NCBI GenBank assembly: GCA_934573855.1
Contig: CAKTMF010000003.1
Location: forward strand, 173,424 to 237,423
Direction: 5' to 3'
Length of the DNA: 64,000 nt
From: an uncultured Oscillospiraceae bacterium
GTDB taxonomy: Bacteria; Bacillota; Clostridia; Oscillospirales; Oscillospiraceae
Shown: piece by piece, positions 16,327 through 25,019 of the stretch
Layout: every line of letters begins with the position of its first letter
Position numbering within the stretch: position 1 is the stretch's first letter
The notes under the pieces: model-generated
Told to the model about the DNA's origin: nothing
Databases searched by the model: none
The model's input: the letters and a program-made list of their open reading frames with translations, nothing else
Translations under genes and position numbers: made by a program

Positions 16327-19044
16327 ATGGTTACCAACAAAGAAAACCTCTTCAAGCTCGGCAAAAAGATGACCGACCGCATTCCCTATAAGCTCGGCCT
16401 CAAGCCGATCACCGAGGACGAGCCTGAATACTGGGGACTCGCTAAGGTGCTTGACGACGACATGGTCAGTATCGCTCTGAGCATGAAGTCCAAGCGCGTA
16501 CCCATGACCCTCGAGGAGATCTCCAAGTCCTCCGGCTGGGACGTTGAAAAGCTCGAGCCGAAGCTTCAGGAGATGGCCACCATCGGTCTTATCGAATACA
16601 ACTGGGAAAACGAGGATCGCCACAAGCAGTACGTTCTGCCGCTGTTCGTTCCCGGCGCGGCCGAGTTCCTCAACATGAGGATGTCGACCGTTTCCGAGCA
16701 TCCCGAGGTGTGCGAGTTCTTCAACGCGATGACCACGAAGCCCCTCGACGCCGTGACCAAGCTCATCCCTCCCGGCGGAGCCGGTGTCGGCATGCATGTT
16801 ATCCCCGTTGAAAAAGCCATTCCGACCGAGTCCAAGTCCGTCAGCGTCGAGCATCTTTCACACTGGCTGAAGAAATACGACTACTATTCTATCGGCGTCT
16901 GCTCCTGCCGCCGCTCCCAGAGCGTGCGCGGCGAGGGCTCCGGCGAGATCGCCGACCACTGGTGCATTGCCGTTGGCGACTGTGCGAGATACTGCGACGA
17001 GACCGGCAAGGACGGCTATACCGCTACATACGAGCAGGTGATGGACGTTCTCCGCCGCGCCGAGGAAGAGGGCTATGTCCACCAGATCACCAACATAGAC
17101 GGCGAGGACAAGATATTTGCCATCTGCAACTGCGCCCCCGGCGTCTGCTACGCCCTGCGTACCTCCCAGCTCTATAATACCCCCAACCTCTCCCGCAGTG
17201 CCTACATCGCCCATGTCGACAAGGAAAAGTGCGTGGCCTGCGGCAAGTGTGTAGAGGTCTGCCCCGCCGGCGCGGCGAAGCTCGGCCAAAAGCTCTGCAC
17301 CAAGGACGGCCCCGTGAAGTATCCCAAGCAGGAGCTTCCCGACGCCTCCCACTGGGGTCCCGAAAAGTGGAATCCCAACTATCGTGACGATAACCAGATA
17401 AACTGCTACGACACCGGTACCGCCCCGTGCAAGACCGCCTGCCCCGCACATATCGCCGTTCAGGGCTATATCAAGATGGCGGCTCAGGGCAGATATCTTG
17501 ACGCGCTCAAGCTCATAAAGCAGGATAACCCCTTCCCCGCCGTCTGCGGCAGCATCTGCAACCGCCGCTGTGAGGAGGCCTGCACCCGCGGCAACGTGGA
17601 TAACCCTGTCGCCATCGACGAGATAAAGAAGTTCATCGCCGAGCAGGAGCTGAGCGCAGAGAAGCGTTATATCCCGCCCCTGCGCACGAAGAGAGCCACT
17701 CTCGAGCCGTACCCCCAGAAGATCGCCGTCATCGGTGCCGGCCCTGCCGGTATGAGCTGTGCATACTTCCTCGCAAACATGAGCTACAAGGTCACAGTGT
17801 TCGATAAGAACGCAGTCCCCGGCGGTATGCTCACCCTCGGTATTCCGTCCTTCCGCCTTGATAAGGATGTTGTCAACGCGGAGATCGACGTCCTCCGTCA
17901 GATGGGCGTTGAGTTCAGGTGCGGCGTCGAGGTCGGCAAGGACATCACCATCCAGCAGCTTCGCGAACAGGGCTACAAGGGCTTCTTCCTCGCCATCGGC
18001 GCTCAGAAGTCCGCGCCTCTCGGAGTAAAGGGCGACGATCTCGCCGGAGTGTTCGGAGGAATCGACTTCCTGCGTGAGGTAAATCTCGGCAGCAAGCCCG
18101 AGATCGGCGCGAAGGTCGCCGTAATCGGCGGCGGCAATGTCGCCATGGATGTCTGCCGCACGGCGATCCGTCTCGGCGCAGATGAAGTCTATGTCATCTA
18201 CCGCCGCTCGCAGGACGAGATGCCCGCGGATAAGGAAGAGGTCGCCGAGGCCATGGCCGAGGGCGTCAAGTTCCGCTTCCTGAACGCCCCCGCCGAGATA
18301 CTCGGCGAAAACGGCAGGGTCAAGGCTCTCAAGGTCGAGATCATGGAGCTTGGCGAGGCCGACGAAAAGGGCCGCAGAAAGCCCGTCGGCACCGGCAGAT
18401 TCGAGGAGATCGAAGTCAGCGCCGTCATCGGCGCCATCGGTCAGAAGATCGTCCTCGGCGGTATCGACGCTGAGGGCATGGTCATGAACCTCAACGGCAC
18501 CATTGCCGCCGACCCCGTGACCCTTCAAACTGCCCAGCCCGACATTTTTGTCGGCGGCGACGTATACACCGGCCCGAAGTTCGCCATTGACGCCATTGCC
18601 GCCGGCCGCGAGGGCGCCGTCTCCCTCCACCGCTTTGTACACGAGGGGCAGAGCCTTACCATCGCGCGCAACCGCCGTCACTTCATCGAGCTTGACAAGA
18701 ATAACGTCGTCATCCCGGTCGACGGCTTTGACTCCGCAAAGCGTCAGTCTGTTGCCCACGACGCCTCCAAGGCAAAGACCTTCAGCAACGACCGCATCAC
18801 CTTCACCGAAGAGCAGGTCAAGAAGGAGGCCGCGCGCTGCCTCGGCTGCGGCGCAACGGAGGTCGACGAGAATCGCTGTCTTGGCTGCGGTCTTTGCACG
18901 ACCCGCTGCGAGTTCGACGCCATACACCTCAGCCGTGACCTGCCCGAGGCTTCCACCATGGTCAAGGCCGAGGACAAGGTCGGCGCTCTGCTGCCCTATG
19001 TTGCAAAGCGCGCCGCAAAAATACTCATCAACAGGAAAAAGTAA
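16327..19044 (+). CDS. Multidomain Fe-S/FAD oxidoreductase (GltD-like), copy 2
   Basis: 905 residues, paralogous to the gene at 12263 along its full length and with the same order of parts: helical N-terminal region; CSCRRSQ (about 195) and CNCAPGVC (about 264); ferredoxin motif CVACGKCVEVC (about 304); CKTACPAHIAVQGYI (about 371); FAD motif GAGPAGMSCAYFL (about 471); NAD(P) motif GGGNVAMD (about 602); C-terminal CLGCG and CLGCGLCTTRC. It differs from copy 1 mainly in the N-terminal third, including a Gly-rich GGAGVGMH segment, so the two may meet different partners. Strong ribosome binding site AAAGGGAG. The stop overlaps the following hypA start (TAATG). Confidence 0.8.
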   Translation: MVTNKENLFKLGKKMTDRIPYKLGLKPITEDEPEYWGLAKVLDDDMVSIALSMKSKRVPMTLEEISKSSGWDVEKLEPKLQEMATIGLIEYNWENEDRHKQYVLPLFVPGAAEFLNMRMSTVSEHPEVCEFFNAMTTKPLDAVTKLIPPGGAGVGMHVIPVEKAIPTESKSVSVEHLSHWLKKYDYYSIGVCSCRRSQSVRGEGSGEIADHWCIAVGDCARYCDETGKDGYTATYEQVMDVLRRAEEEGYVHQITNIDGEDKIFAICNCAPGVCYALRTSQLYNTPNLSRSAYIAHVDKEKCVACGKCVEVCPAGAAKLGQKLCTKDGPVKYPKQELPDASHWGPEKWNPNYRDDNQINCYDTGTAPCKTACPAHIAVQGYIKMAAQGRYLDALKLIKQDNPFPAVCGSICNRRCEEACTRGNVDNPVAIDEIKKFIAEQELSAEKRYIPPLRTKRATLEPYPQKIAVIGAGPAGMSCAYFLANMSYKVTVFDKNAVPGGMLTLGIPSFRLDKDVVNAEIDVLRQMGVEFRCGVEVGKDITIQQLREQGYKGFFLAIGAQKSAPLGVKGDDLAGVFGGIDFLREVNLGSKPEIGAKVAVIGGGNVAMDVCRTAIRLGADEVYVIYRRSQDEMPADKEEVAEAMAEGVKFRFLNAPAEILGENGRVKALKVEIMELGEADEKGRRKPVGTGRFEEIEVSAVIGAIGQKIVLGGIDAEGMVMNLNGTIAADPVTLQTAQPDIFVGGDVYTGPKFAIDAIAAGREGAVSLHRFVHEGQSLTIARNRRHFIELDKNNVVIPVDGFDSAKRQSVAHDASKAKTFSNDRITFTEEQVKKEAARCLGCGATEVDENRCLGCGLCTTRCEFDAIHLSRDLPEASTMVKAEDKVGALLPYVAKRAAKILINRKK

Positions 19045-19388
19045 TGCACGAATTAGGTACGATAATCTACGTCATTGACACTATTGAAAAGCTCGCCGCG
19101 GAGGAGAACCTGACGGCAGTCGGCTCCATAACCCTGCAGGTCGGCGAGGTCAGCGGTATCGTCCCCGATTACCTGACCGATTTCTGGCTGTACGCACGCA
19201 AGAAGTCCGAGCTTTTGAAGGAAACCGAACTCAAGATCGAAACGCTTCCCGCGGTCACGTTCTGTCAGGACTGCAAGAAGACATACCCCACTGTTCAGTA
19301 CGCAAAGAAATGTCCTCACTGTCAGAGTGAGAACACGTTTCTTGTCGTGGGCAATGAGTTCACCATCAAAGAAATAGAAGCAATGTAG
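19044..19388 (+). CDS. hypA: HypA-like nickel metallochaperone, copy 2
   Basis: 114 residues with MHELGTI (His2), the QVGEVSG segment and the zinc-binding pairs CQDC and CPHC. Paralogue of the copy at 14940, clearly diverged in sequence. The TAATG overlap with the oxidoreductase indicates translational coupling and a fixed ratio of the two products. Nickel delivery is the family role; its acceptor here is not identified. Confidence 0.88.
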   Translation: MHELGTIIYVIDTIEKLAAEENLTAVGSITLQVGEVSGIVPDYLTDFWLYARKKSELLKETELKIETLPAVTFCQDCKKTYPTVQYAKKCPHCQSENTFLVVGNEFTIKEIEAM

Positions 19389-19389
19389 C

Positions 19390-19437
19390 AAAAAACACCG
19401 GGACCGGTCTTTTACGACCCATCCCGGTGTTTTTTAT
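19390..19437. terminator. Bidirectional terminator between hypA and galK
   Basis: Hairpin with arms AAAAACACCGGGA / TCCCGGTGTTTTT around an 18-base loop; A/T runs on both sides serve both directions. Confidence 0.85.
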
Positions 19438-20630
19438 TTGTCTGAGCTTTCTTCCGTGAAGCGCTCCCTCGTGCCGCCCTCGCGGTGGATGGTGAGGATA
19501 TGGCAGCAGCCGGCTCCGAGGCATGACTCGATACCTGTCTTGAAGTCTTCAAGCATATCGTTCGGTACGAACGCCTGTATCGTCCCCGCAAAGCCTCCGC
19601 CATGCACACGGCACGCCCCTCTGCCGTTGAGCAGCCTGCCGCACAGCGCGAGCGCTACGGCAAGCTCCTGATGTCTCGTGCTGCCGGCGGGCGTGATGTT
19701 CTGAAGAAGCGTCCATGAGGATGTCCCCGATCCGTTGACAAGGCGCAGAAATTCGTCAAACCGGCCGGCTTCAAGCGCCGCTGTCTCCGCGTCGACACGG
19801 CGGTTTTCGTCGTAGATATGCATGGCTCTCAGGACGGCTCTGTCCCCGGCAAATTTTCTTGCGCCCGAAATGCCGAAGTAAAATTCCTCCTCCGGCACCT
19901 CCCGAAGATATTTTTTCCCGAAATACCCGCACAGCCTTGAAAGCTCAGCGGGTATCGCCGCGTATTCATCGGTCAGTCCGGCGTGATCGGCGCCGCTCTC
20001 GATTATGCACAAGCTGTGGCCGAAGCCGCCAAAGTCCGCGCATACGGGCCTGATAACGGGATCTTCGGGGGCCGTGAAGTCTATCGCTATCGTTCCCCCC
20101 ACCGCGCAGGCGGTCTGATCCATAAGACCGCTGGGCTTTCCGAAGAATACGTTCTCGGCATACTGCCCTATACGAGCGATCTCGACAGGCGTGAGGCCGA
20201 ACTCTCCGAGGTCATTTATCACGGTCCCTATAAGGACCTCGAACGACGCGGAGGAGCTGAGACCGCTGCCGGGGAGGACGTCCGACGAAACATATGCGTC
20301 AAAGCCGCCGACGCCAAAGCCCCGCATGGCAAAGCCCGCCGCAACGCCCCTGACCAGCGCGGCGGTCGTTCCCCGCTCCGCCGTAACGGGCGAAAGCTCG
20401 CTGAGGTCTATTTCGAAATAGTCATAGCCCTCGGACTTTACGCGGATAACGCCGCTGTCGTTCGGAAGCACCGCAGCCCTGCTCAGCAGTTCGACCGCTG
20501 CCGCAAGTACTTTGCCGTGCTGGTGGTCGGTGTGGTTGCCGCAGATCTCGGTCCTTCCCGGAGCGGAGTAGAGTCTTTCCGGCGTCCGGCCGGGATAAAA
20601 GCTCTCAAACTTTTCTTTTATGCCGTTCAT
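19434..20630 (-). CDS. galK: Galactokinase
   Basis: 398-residue GHMP kinase. It shows the galactokinase signature in the variant form PGRTEICGNHTDHQHGKVL (about residues 25-43), the ATP-binding SDVLPGSGLSSSASFE motif (about 110-125) and the C-terminal GGGFAGTIQAF motif. It phosphorylates galactose at C1 for the Leloir pathway; galT and galE are not in the window. Start 20630 overlaps the upstream stop (TAATG), so the in-frame ATG at 20678 is not needed. Last gene of the leftward sugar operon. Confidence 0.9.
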   Translation of the reverse strand: MNGIKEKFESFYPGRTPERLYSAPGRTEICGNHTDHQHGKVLAAAVELLSRAAVLPNDSGVIRVKSEGYDYFEIDLSELSPVTAERGTTAALVRGVAAGFAMRGFGVGGFDAYVSSDVLPGSGLSSSASFEVLIGTVINDLGEFGLTPVEIARIGQYAENVFFGKPSGLMDQTACAVGGTIAIDFTAPEDPVIRPVCADFGGFGHSLCIIESGADHAGLTDEYAAIPAELSRLCGYFGKKYLREVPEEEFYFGISGARKFAGDRAVLRAMHIYDENRRVDAETAALEAGRFDEFLRLVNGSGTSSWTLLQNITPAGSTRHQELAVALALCGRLLNGRGACRVHGGGFAGTIQAFVPNDMLEDFKTGIESCLGAGCCHILTIHREGGTRERFTEESSDK

Positions 20631-22234
20631 TATCTGTCCATTCTCACGCGCAGGACACCGATATCGCTCGTCACCCACAGGCCGTAATCGTACTCGTCGC
20701 CGTTTCTGATGATATTGACCTTATACTCGCCGTCGGCAGTAAACTCTCCCTCAGTTACGGAGAGGTACCCCTGTGAGCGCGTATTGAGAAAATCCCCGGC
20801 GTGTACCGCGCTGGTAAGCTCCTCAAGCGAGAATTTCGGGTAAAGCCTCAGCTTGTACGCGTCGCCGGTCAGATAGAACTCTCCGTTCCCGGCGTCCACG
20901 ATAAAGCCCTTCGCCCTGTAGCCGTCATAGCTTGAGGCCATATGGCGGTTGTCCATGCGTCTGACATTTCCGCCGTTGATGGGCGCAGACTCCATGTTGA
21001 GAAACTCGATCTCGCCGATATAGCTGCCGAAATCAAATACCTGATTCGCCGCTCCTTCATACTGCGCGACCGCATACAGTCTGCCCGTACCCTGATACTT
21101 TTCTATAAGGTGCTTTGAGTGCCTGAGTATGGTATAGGAATCGGCTATCTCGCGCAGGAGCGCAGACTTTTTCGCGCCCTCCGCGCCGGAGGCCGCCATT
21201 GTGCAGAGCGCAGCCCTGTCCGCGGCGGCGGAGAGGATATCTATCCCAAAGGTGTGAACGCCGGTCAATCCGTATTCCGCGACGGCACGCATTGAGTTCG
21301 TCATGGAAAGCGGCATTGGAGAGGATTCCGGCAGATGGAAAATGTTCCCCTCCCCGGAGTACGTTCTGAAAAGCTCCTCCACCTCCCGGTAATCGGATAC
21401 ATAGATATCCGGGGCGATGGCGTCAACATGCTTCAGAAGGTGCTTCCAGAAGCGAAATGTCTTTGTTACCGCGCCGCCCGAGGGATAGTTCGTGCCCGGT
21501 ATGTGGGCGTACATCTCGCCAAGCCATACGTTTATGTACATGGGGAGGTCAAGTACCCGCTTGCCGGCCTCGGCGATATCGTCGATGTAGTGCGCGATAT
21601 GATACGCGGTGAAAAACTCCGCGGCGTAGAATCCGAAGGTCTCCTCCCATGTGCCGTCCGCGCCGATGAACTCTGCGGCGTCGGCAGGAATGCGCCCCTT
21701 GAAAAGTTTGGTAGACTGCGGAGAATAGTCTCTTGCCGCGCCGATAAGTCCCGGCTCGTTTTCGATCTGGATGCCGATAACGCAGCCGTCCGCGTTATTG
21801 CGGGCTATGTGTCCGCACAGCTCGCAGAACGCGCGCATGTCGGCTTTTTTCGTCTCCTCGCAGATTGGAGAAAGAGACCGTATCTCCGCGCCGTCATTCG
21901 CCTTAGCCCAGAGGAAGCGCTCCTTCTGCAGCTTGACCCACTCGGGGACATAGTGGGAGTTTCCGTTCTTCCACGTTCCAAACCAGAGGACAACGAGCCT
22001 CAGACCGCTGCGCCGTGCAAGCTCCATAAGCATGTCTATCTGCGCAAAGTCGTAAGCTCCCTCCTCCTTTTCAAAGAGTTCCCAGTGGACGGGCGCGGCA
22101 ACGGTATTGAGTCCAAGTCCCACGCAGGTCTTAAAGGCCTTTTCCGTGAGCGTGGGGTCGGAGCTTGTGGAGTTATTCAGCTGTCCGCCGATGGAGAAGA
22201 ACGGCTTTCCGGCTACATGAAAAAGTGAATCCAT
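20630..22234 (-). CDS. Glycoside hydrolase, TIM-barrel GH35/GH42-like (beta-galactosidase type)
   Basis: 534 residues without a signal peptide, so cytoplasmic. The N-terminal barrel reads PFFSIGGQLNNSTS, GLNTVAAPVHWELFEKEEG and IGIQIENEPG (the NEP motif with the likely acid/base Glu), which is typical of clan GH-A beta-galactosidase-like families. A second acidic site is likely near FHLPESSPMP (about 310). A beta-rich C-terminal part carries the DUF5597-like segment. Coupled by overlap to galK, it may release galactose from imported oligosaccharides. The exact family needs a profile search. Start at 22234 has GAGG. Confidence 0.72.
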   Translation of the reverse strand: MDSLFHVAGKPFFSIGGQLNNSTSSDPTLTEKAFKTCVGLGLNTVAAPVHWELFEKEEGAYDFAQIDMLMELARRSGLRLVVLWFGTWKNGNSHYVPEWVKLQKERFLWAKANDGAEIRSLSPICEETKKADMRAFCELCGHIARNNADGCVIGIQIENEPGLIGAARDYSPQSTKLFKGRIPADAAEFIGADGTWEETFGFYAAEFFTAYHIAHYIDDIAEAGKRVLDLPMYINVWLGEMYAHIPGTNYPSGGAVTKTFRFWKHLLKHVDAIAPDIYVSDYREVEELFRTYSGEGNIFHLPESSPMPLSMTNSMRAVAEYGLTGVHTFGIDILSAAADRAALCTMAASGAEGAKKSALLREIADSYTILRHSKHLIEKYQGTGRLYAVAQYEGAANQVFDFGSYIGEIEFLNMESAPINGGNVRRMDNRHMASSYDGYRAKGFIVDAGNGEFYLTGDAYKLRLYPKFSLEELTSAVHAGDFLNTRSQGYLSVTEGEFTADGEYKVNIIRNGDEYDYGLWVTSDIGVLRVRMDR

Positions 22235-22250
22235 TGAAATACCTCGATTA

Positions 22251-23936
22251 TCATAATTCAAAGCTGATGACCTCGGCCTCCCACGCGCCGAGAGTCAGCT
22301 TGCCGTCTCCGAGACCGTGCGTTTTCATTGTTGAGATGACGGTCCCGCAATTTTTATACTCCGCCGGCAGCGTGACCGTTATCTCCTTATCGGAGAAGTT
22401 GCCGGCAATGAGCCAATGCTCGCCGTCAAGGTGCTTTTCAAAGGCAAAGAGCGTCTCGTCCTCGGGCCACAGGAGCTTAAATTCTCCGTAAGGCATGATC
22501 AGATTATGCTTGCGAAGCTCGATAAGTCTGCGGTAATACCAGTAGACCGAGTCGGGGGCGGCCATCGCGGAGGCAACGTTTATCTCTTTATAGTCGGGGT
22601 TCAGCATTATCCACGGCTCGCCGGTGGTAAAGCCGCCGTTTTTGCTGTCGTCCCACGGCATGGGTACGCGGGCGTTGTCGCGAGCCTTGCGCCATATGGC
22701 CTGCCACATAAAGTCCTCGGGTGCGCCGGTGTTGCGGCAGTCGTTCACAAAATTCAATATCTCAACGTCCCTGAGCTGATCGACCGAGGTCCACGGCACG
22801 TTCACCATACCGATCTCCTCGCCCTGATAAATAAACGGAGTGCCGTGCAGATTGTGCAGTATCGTGCCGAGCATTTTTGCGCACTGTACGCGGTAACGCT
22901 CGTCGGTCGTACCGAAGCGTGAGAGTGCGCGGGGCTGGTCCTGATTTGACCAGAAAAGGCCGACCCAGCCGTCTCCGATCCCGGTCTGCCACTTTGCGAG
23001 CTTTTCCTTGAGTTCCGGCAGCTTCCACGGGCGGTAGTACCACTTGCCCAGCGGCTGCGCGTCCATGTCGATATGCTCAAAGGAGAACACCGCGTCGATC
23101 TGGCGCTTTTTTCCGGAGGTGTATTTTACGCCCTCCTCCAGCGGCATGGCGCAGCACTCACCCACGGTAAACACATCCCTGTCTCCGTAGGTCTTTTCGG
23201 CCATCTCCTCAAGAAGCTCATGTATGGGCGGCACGTTGCTCATATGCTCGGTGGGGAAAACGTAGCCGTTCATGTCCACCGGGCCGGAGGCGTCGGGCAG
23301 TCCCTTGGTCTTGCAGAGGAGATTGATGACGTCCATGCGGAAGCCGTCCGCTCCCCTCTCGAGCCACCAGTTCATCATGGAGTATATCTCGTCCTTGACC
23401 TCCGGGTTTTCCCAGTTCAGATCCGGCTGTCTTTTTGAGAACAGGTGCAGATAATACTCTCCTGTCGGTTCGTTGTACTCCCACGCAGAGGGCGTGAAGA
23501 ACGACGACCAGTTGTTCGGCTCTTTTCCGTCCTTTCCGTCGCGCCAGATGTAATAGTCGTGCTTGGGATTATCGCGGTTTTTTCTTGCCTCGATGAACCA
23601 CGGGTGTTCGTCGGAGGTGTGATTCACGACGAGGTCCACAAGGAGCTTGATGTCATGCTCGTGGAGCTTATCGCGAAGCTCCTCCCAATCCGCGAGGGTG
23701 CCGAAGCCCTCATAGATATCCCGGTAGTCGGAGATATCATAGCCCATGTCATCCTGCGGGGACTTGAACACGGGGCCGAGCCATATCGCGCCGACGCCCA
23801 GCTCAACGAGATAGTCTATCCTGTTGATAATACCTCTGATATCGCCGAAGCCGTCCCCGTTAGAGTCCTGAAAGCTGCGCGGATATATCTGATAGAAAAC
23901 GCATTCCTTCCACCAGTGACGTTTGATAGGCTCCAT
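22251..23936 (-). CDS. Alpha-glucosidase of family GH13 (oligo-1,6-glucosidase type)
   Basis: 561 residues, cytoplasmic. It begins HWWKECVFYQIYPRSFQDSN, as in the GH13_31 alpha-glucosidase/isomaltase/trehalose-6-phosphate hydrolase group. Catalytic motifs are visible: DLVVNHTSD (region I), GFRMDVINLL (region II, nucleophile Asp), FTVGECCAMP (region III, Glu; unusual Cys-Cys after it) and a later FWSNQDQPR (region IV; N-Q-D replaces the more common N-H-D). It hydrolyses alpha-linked glucosides; linkage specificity is not certain. GGGGGA precedes 23936; the long upstream extension to 24089 is not used. Confidence 0.88.
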   Translation of the reverse strand: MEPIKRHWWKECVFYQIYPRSFQDSNGDGFGDIRGIINRIDYLVELGVGAIWLGPVFKSPQDDMGYDISDYRDIYEGFGTLADWEELRDKLHEHDIKLLVDLVVNHTSDEHPWFIEARKNRDNPKHDYYIWRDGKDGKEPNNWSSFFTPSAWEYNEPTGEYYLHLFSKRQPDLNWENPEVKDEIYSMMNWWLERGADGFRMDVINLLCKTKGLPDASGPVDMNGYVFPTEHMSNVPPIHELLEEMAEKTYGDRDVFTVGECCAMPLEEGVKYTSGKKRQIDAVFSFEHIDMDAQPLGKWYYRPWKLPELKEKLAKWQTGIGDGWVGLFWSNQDQPRALSRFGTTDERYRVQCAKMLGTILHNLHGTPFIYQGEEIGMVNVPWTSVDQLRDVEILNFVNDCRNTGAPEDFMWQAIWRKARDNARVPMPWDDSKNGGFTTGEPWIMLNPDYKEINVASAMAAPDSVYWYYRRLIELRKHNLIMPYGEFKLLWPEDETLFAFEKHLDGEHWLIAGNFSDKEITVTLPAEYKNCGTVISTMKTHGLGDGKLTLGAWEAEVISFEL

Positions 23937-23976
23937 TTCACAGTCCCCCTTGACTTTCATATTTGTGTGCAGCACC

Positions 23977-25017
23977 TTACAGGACGATCTCTCCGCCGCT
24001 TTCGGCAGACCTATATATCCCGTCGATGATTTTCTGCACGGTGTAGACGTTTCTTTCGTTTGTGATGGTTTTTCTGTGCGCCTCGACACAGGAAATAAAG
24101 TGCGCAGTCTCGTTCATGAAGCCATCCGTCCATGCGTCGCCGCGCATGAACCGGGGCTGATAGTCAGTGAGATAGCCGTCGTCCTCGCCGTATATCACAA
24201 ACGGGTTCAGGCTCGCGCCCTCCTTCGTGCCGTACAGCTTGATGTTGAGATCCTCGTCCGGCCCGTTTATCGCCCAGCTGACGGTGACGGTCATGCTCTT
24301 GCCCTGCTCAAAGCGGACAAGCGCCGTGAGAGCATCCTCCACGTCCATCGGCCCGCTGGTCGGGGCAACGGAGCCGTAGCTGGCAATACCCTTGGCATAG
24401 ACCTTGCCGAGACGGCTGTGAGCGACCGCGCTGACCGCCGTGGGTTCGGGACAGCCCATCAGGTACCACGCCGTATCGATGGCATGAACGCCGATATCTA
24501 TGCCTGGGCCGCCGCCGGAGAGGGCCTTCTGGGAGAACCACGGATTTGCCGGGACGCCTCTTCTGCGTATCCAGCGGCAGTCGCAATGATAGATGTCCCC
24601 CATCCTGCCGTCGCTCCGCCGCCGGTCAAGTATCAGGGCCTCGGTACGGAAGCGATTGAGCATGCCAAGCATGAAAATGACGTCGTTCTCCTCGACCGCG
24701 GCGACTATTCTCTCGGCCTCGGCGGCAGAGACGGCCATCGGCTTTTCAAGGAAAATATTCTTGCCCGCGTTTGCCGCCGCGACGGCCATGGAGGCGTGCA
24801 TATCCGTGCGCGTGCATATGGAGACCGCGTCCGCGTCGGCCTCGCGGAGAAGCCTTTCATAGTCGTCGTAGGCCTCCGCCCCGAGCTGCGCGGCAATGCG
24901 CTCAGCCTTTTCTATATGCCGGTCATAGACCGCAGTGATCTTCGCACCGTTTTTTGTAAAGCAGGGTATGTGCTGGTTCTGCGCAATTACCCCTGTTCCG
25001 ATGATAGCAAGCTTCAT
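23977..25017 (-). CDS. Gfo/Idh/MocA family oxidoreductase (1 of 3)
   Basis: 346 residues. N-terminal Rossmann motif AIIGTGVIAQNQHIP, the family EKPM motif (FLEKPMAV, about residue 93) and the C-terminal barrel with GGGPGIDIGVHAIDTAWYL (about 175-193), in which the conserved D-x3-H is clear. These cytoplasmic enzymes oxidise or reduce a sugar or polyol hydroxyl with NAD(P). It starts just after the stop of the next Gfo-type gene; the translation from 25092 is an overlong reading. Part of the leftward sugar operon. Confidence 0.9.
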   Translation of the reverse strand: MKLAIIGTGVIAQNQHIPCFTKNGAKITAVYDRHIEKAERIAAQLGAEAYDDYERLLREADADAVSICTRTDMHASMAVAAANAGKNIFLEKPMAVSAAEAERIVAAVEENDVIFMLGMLNRFRTEALILDRRRSDGRMGDIYHCDCRWIRRRGVPANPWFSQKALSGGGPGIDIGVHAIDTAWYLMGCPEPTAVSAVAHSRLGKVYAKGIASYGSVAPTSGPMDVEDALTALVRFEQGKSMTVTVSWAINGPDEDLNIKLYGTKEGASLNPFVIYGEDDGYLTDYQPRFMRGDAWTDGFMNETAHFISCVEAHRKTITNERNVYTVQKIIDGIYRSAESGGEIVL

Positions 25018-25019
25018 TC

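Noticed and set aside
16858..18927. 689-codon open frame on the minus strand
   Set aside because: Mirror of the second oxidoreductase, same reason; long mirror frames are expected in GC-rich coding DNA.
24308..24586. 92-codon minus-strand frame inside the first Gfo/Idh/MocA gene
   Set aside because: Same strand, different frame from the real gene, which has all family motifs; no ribosome binding site.
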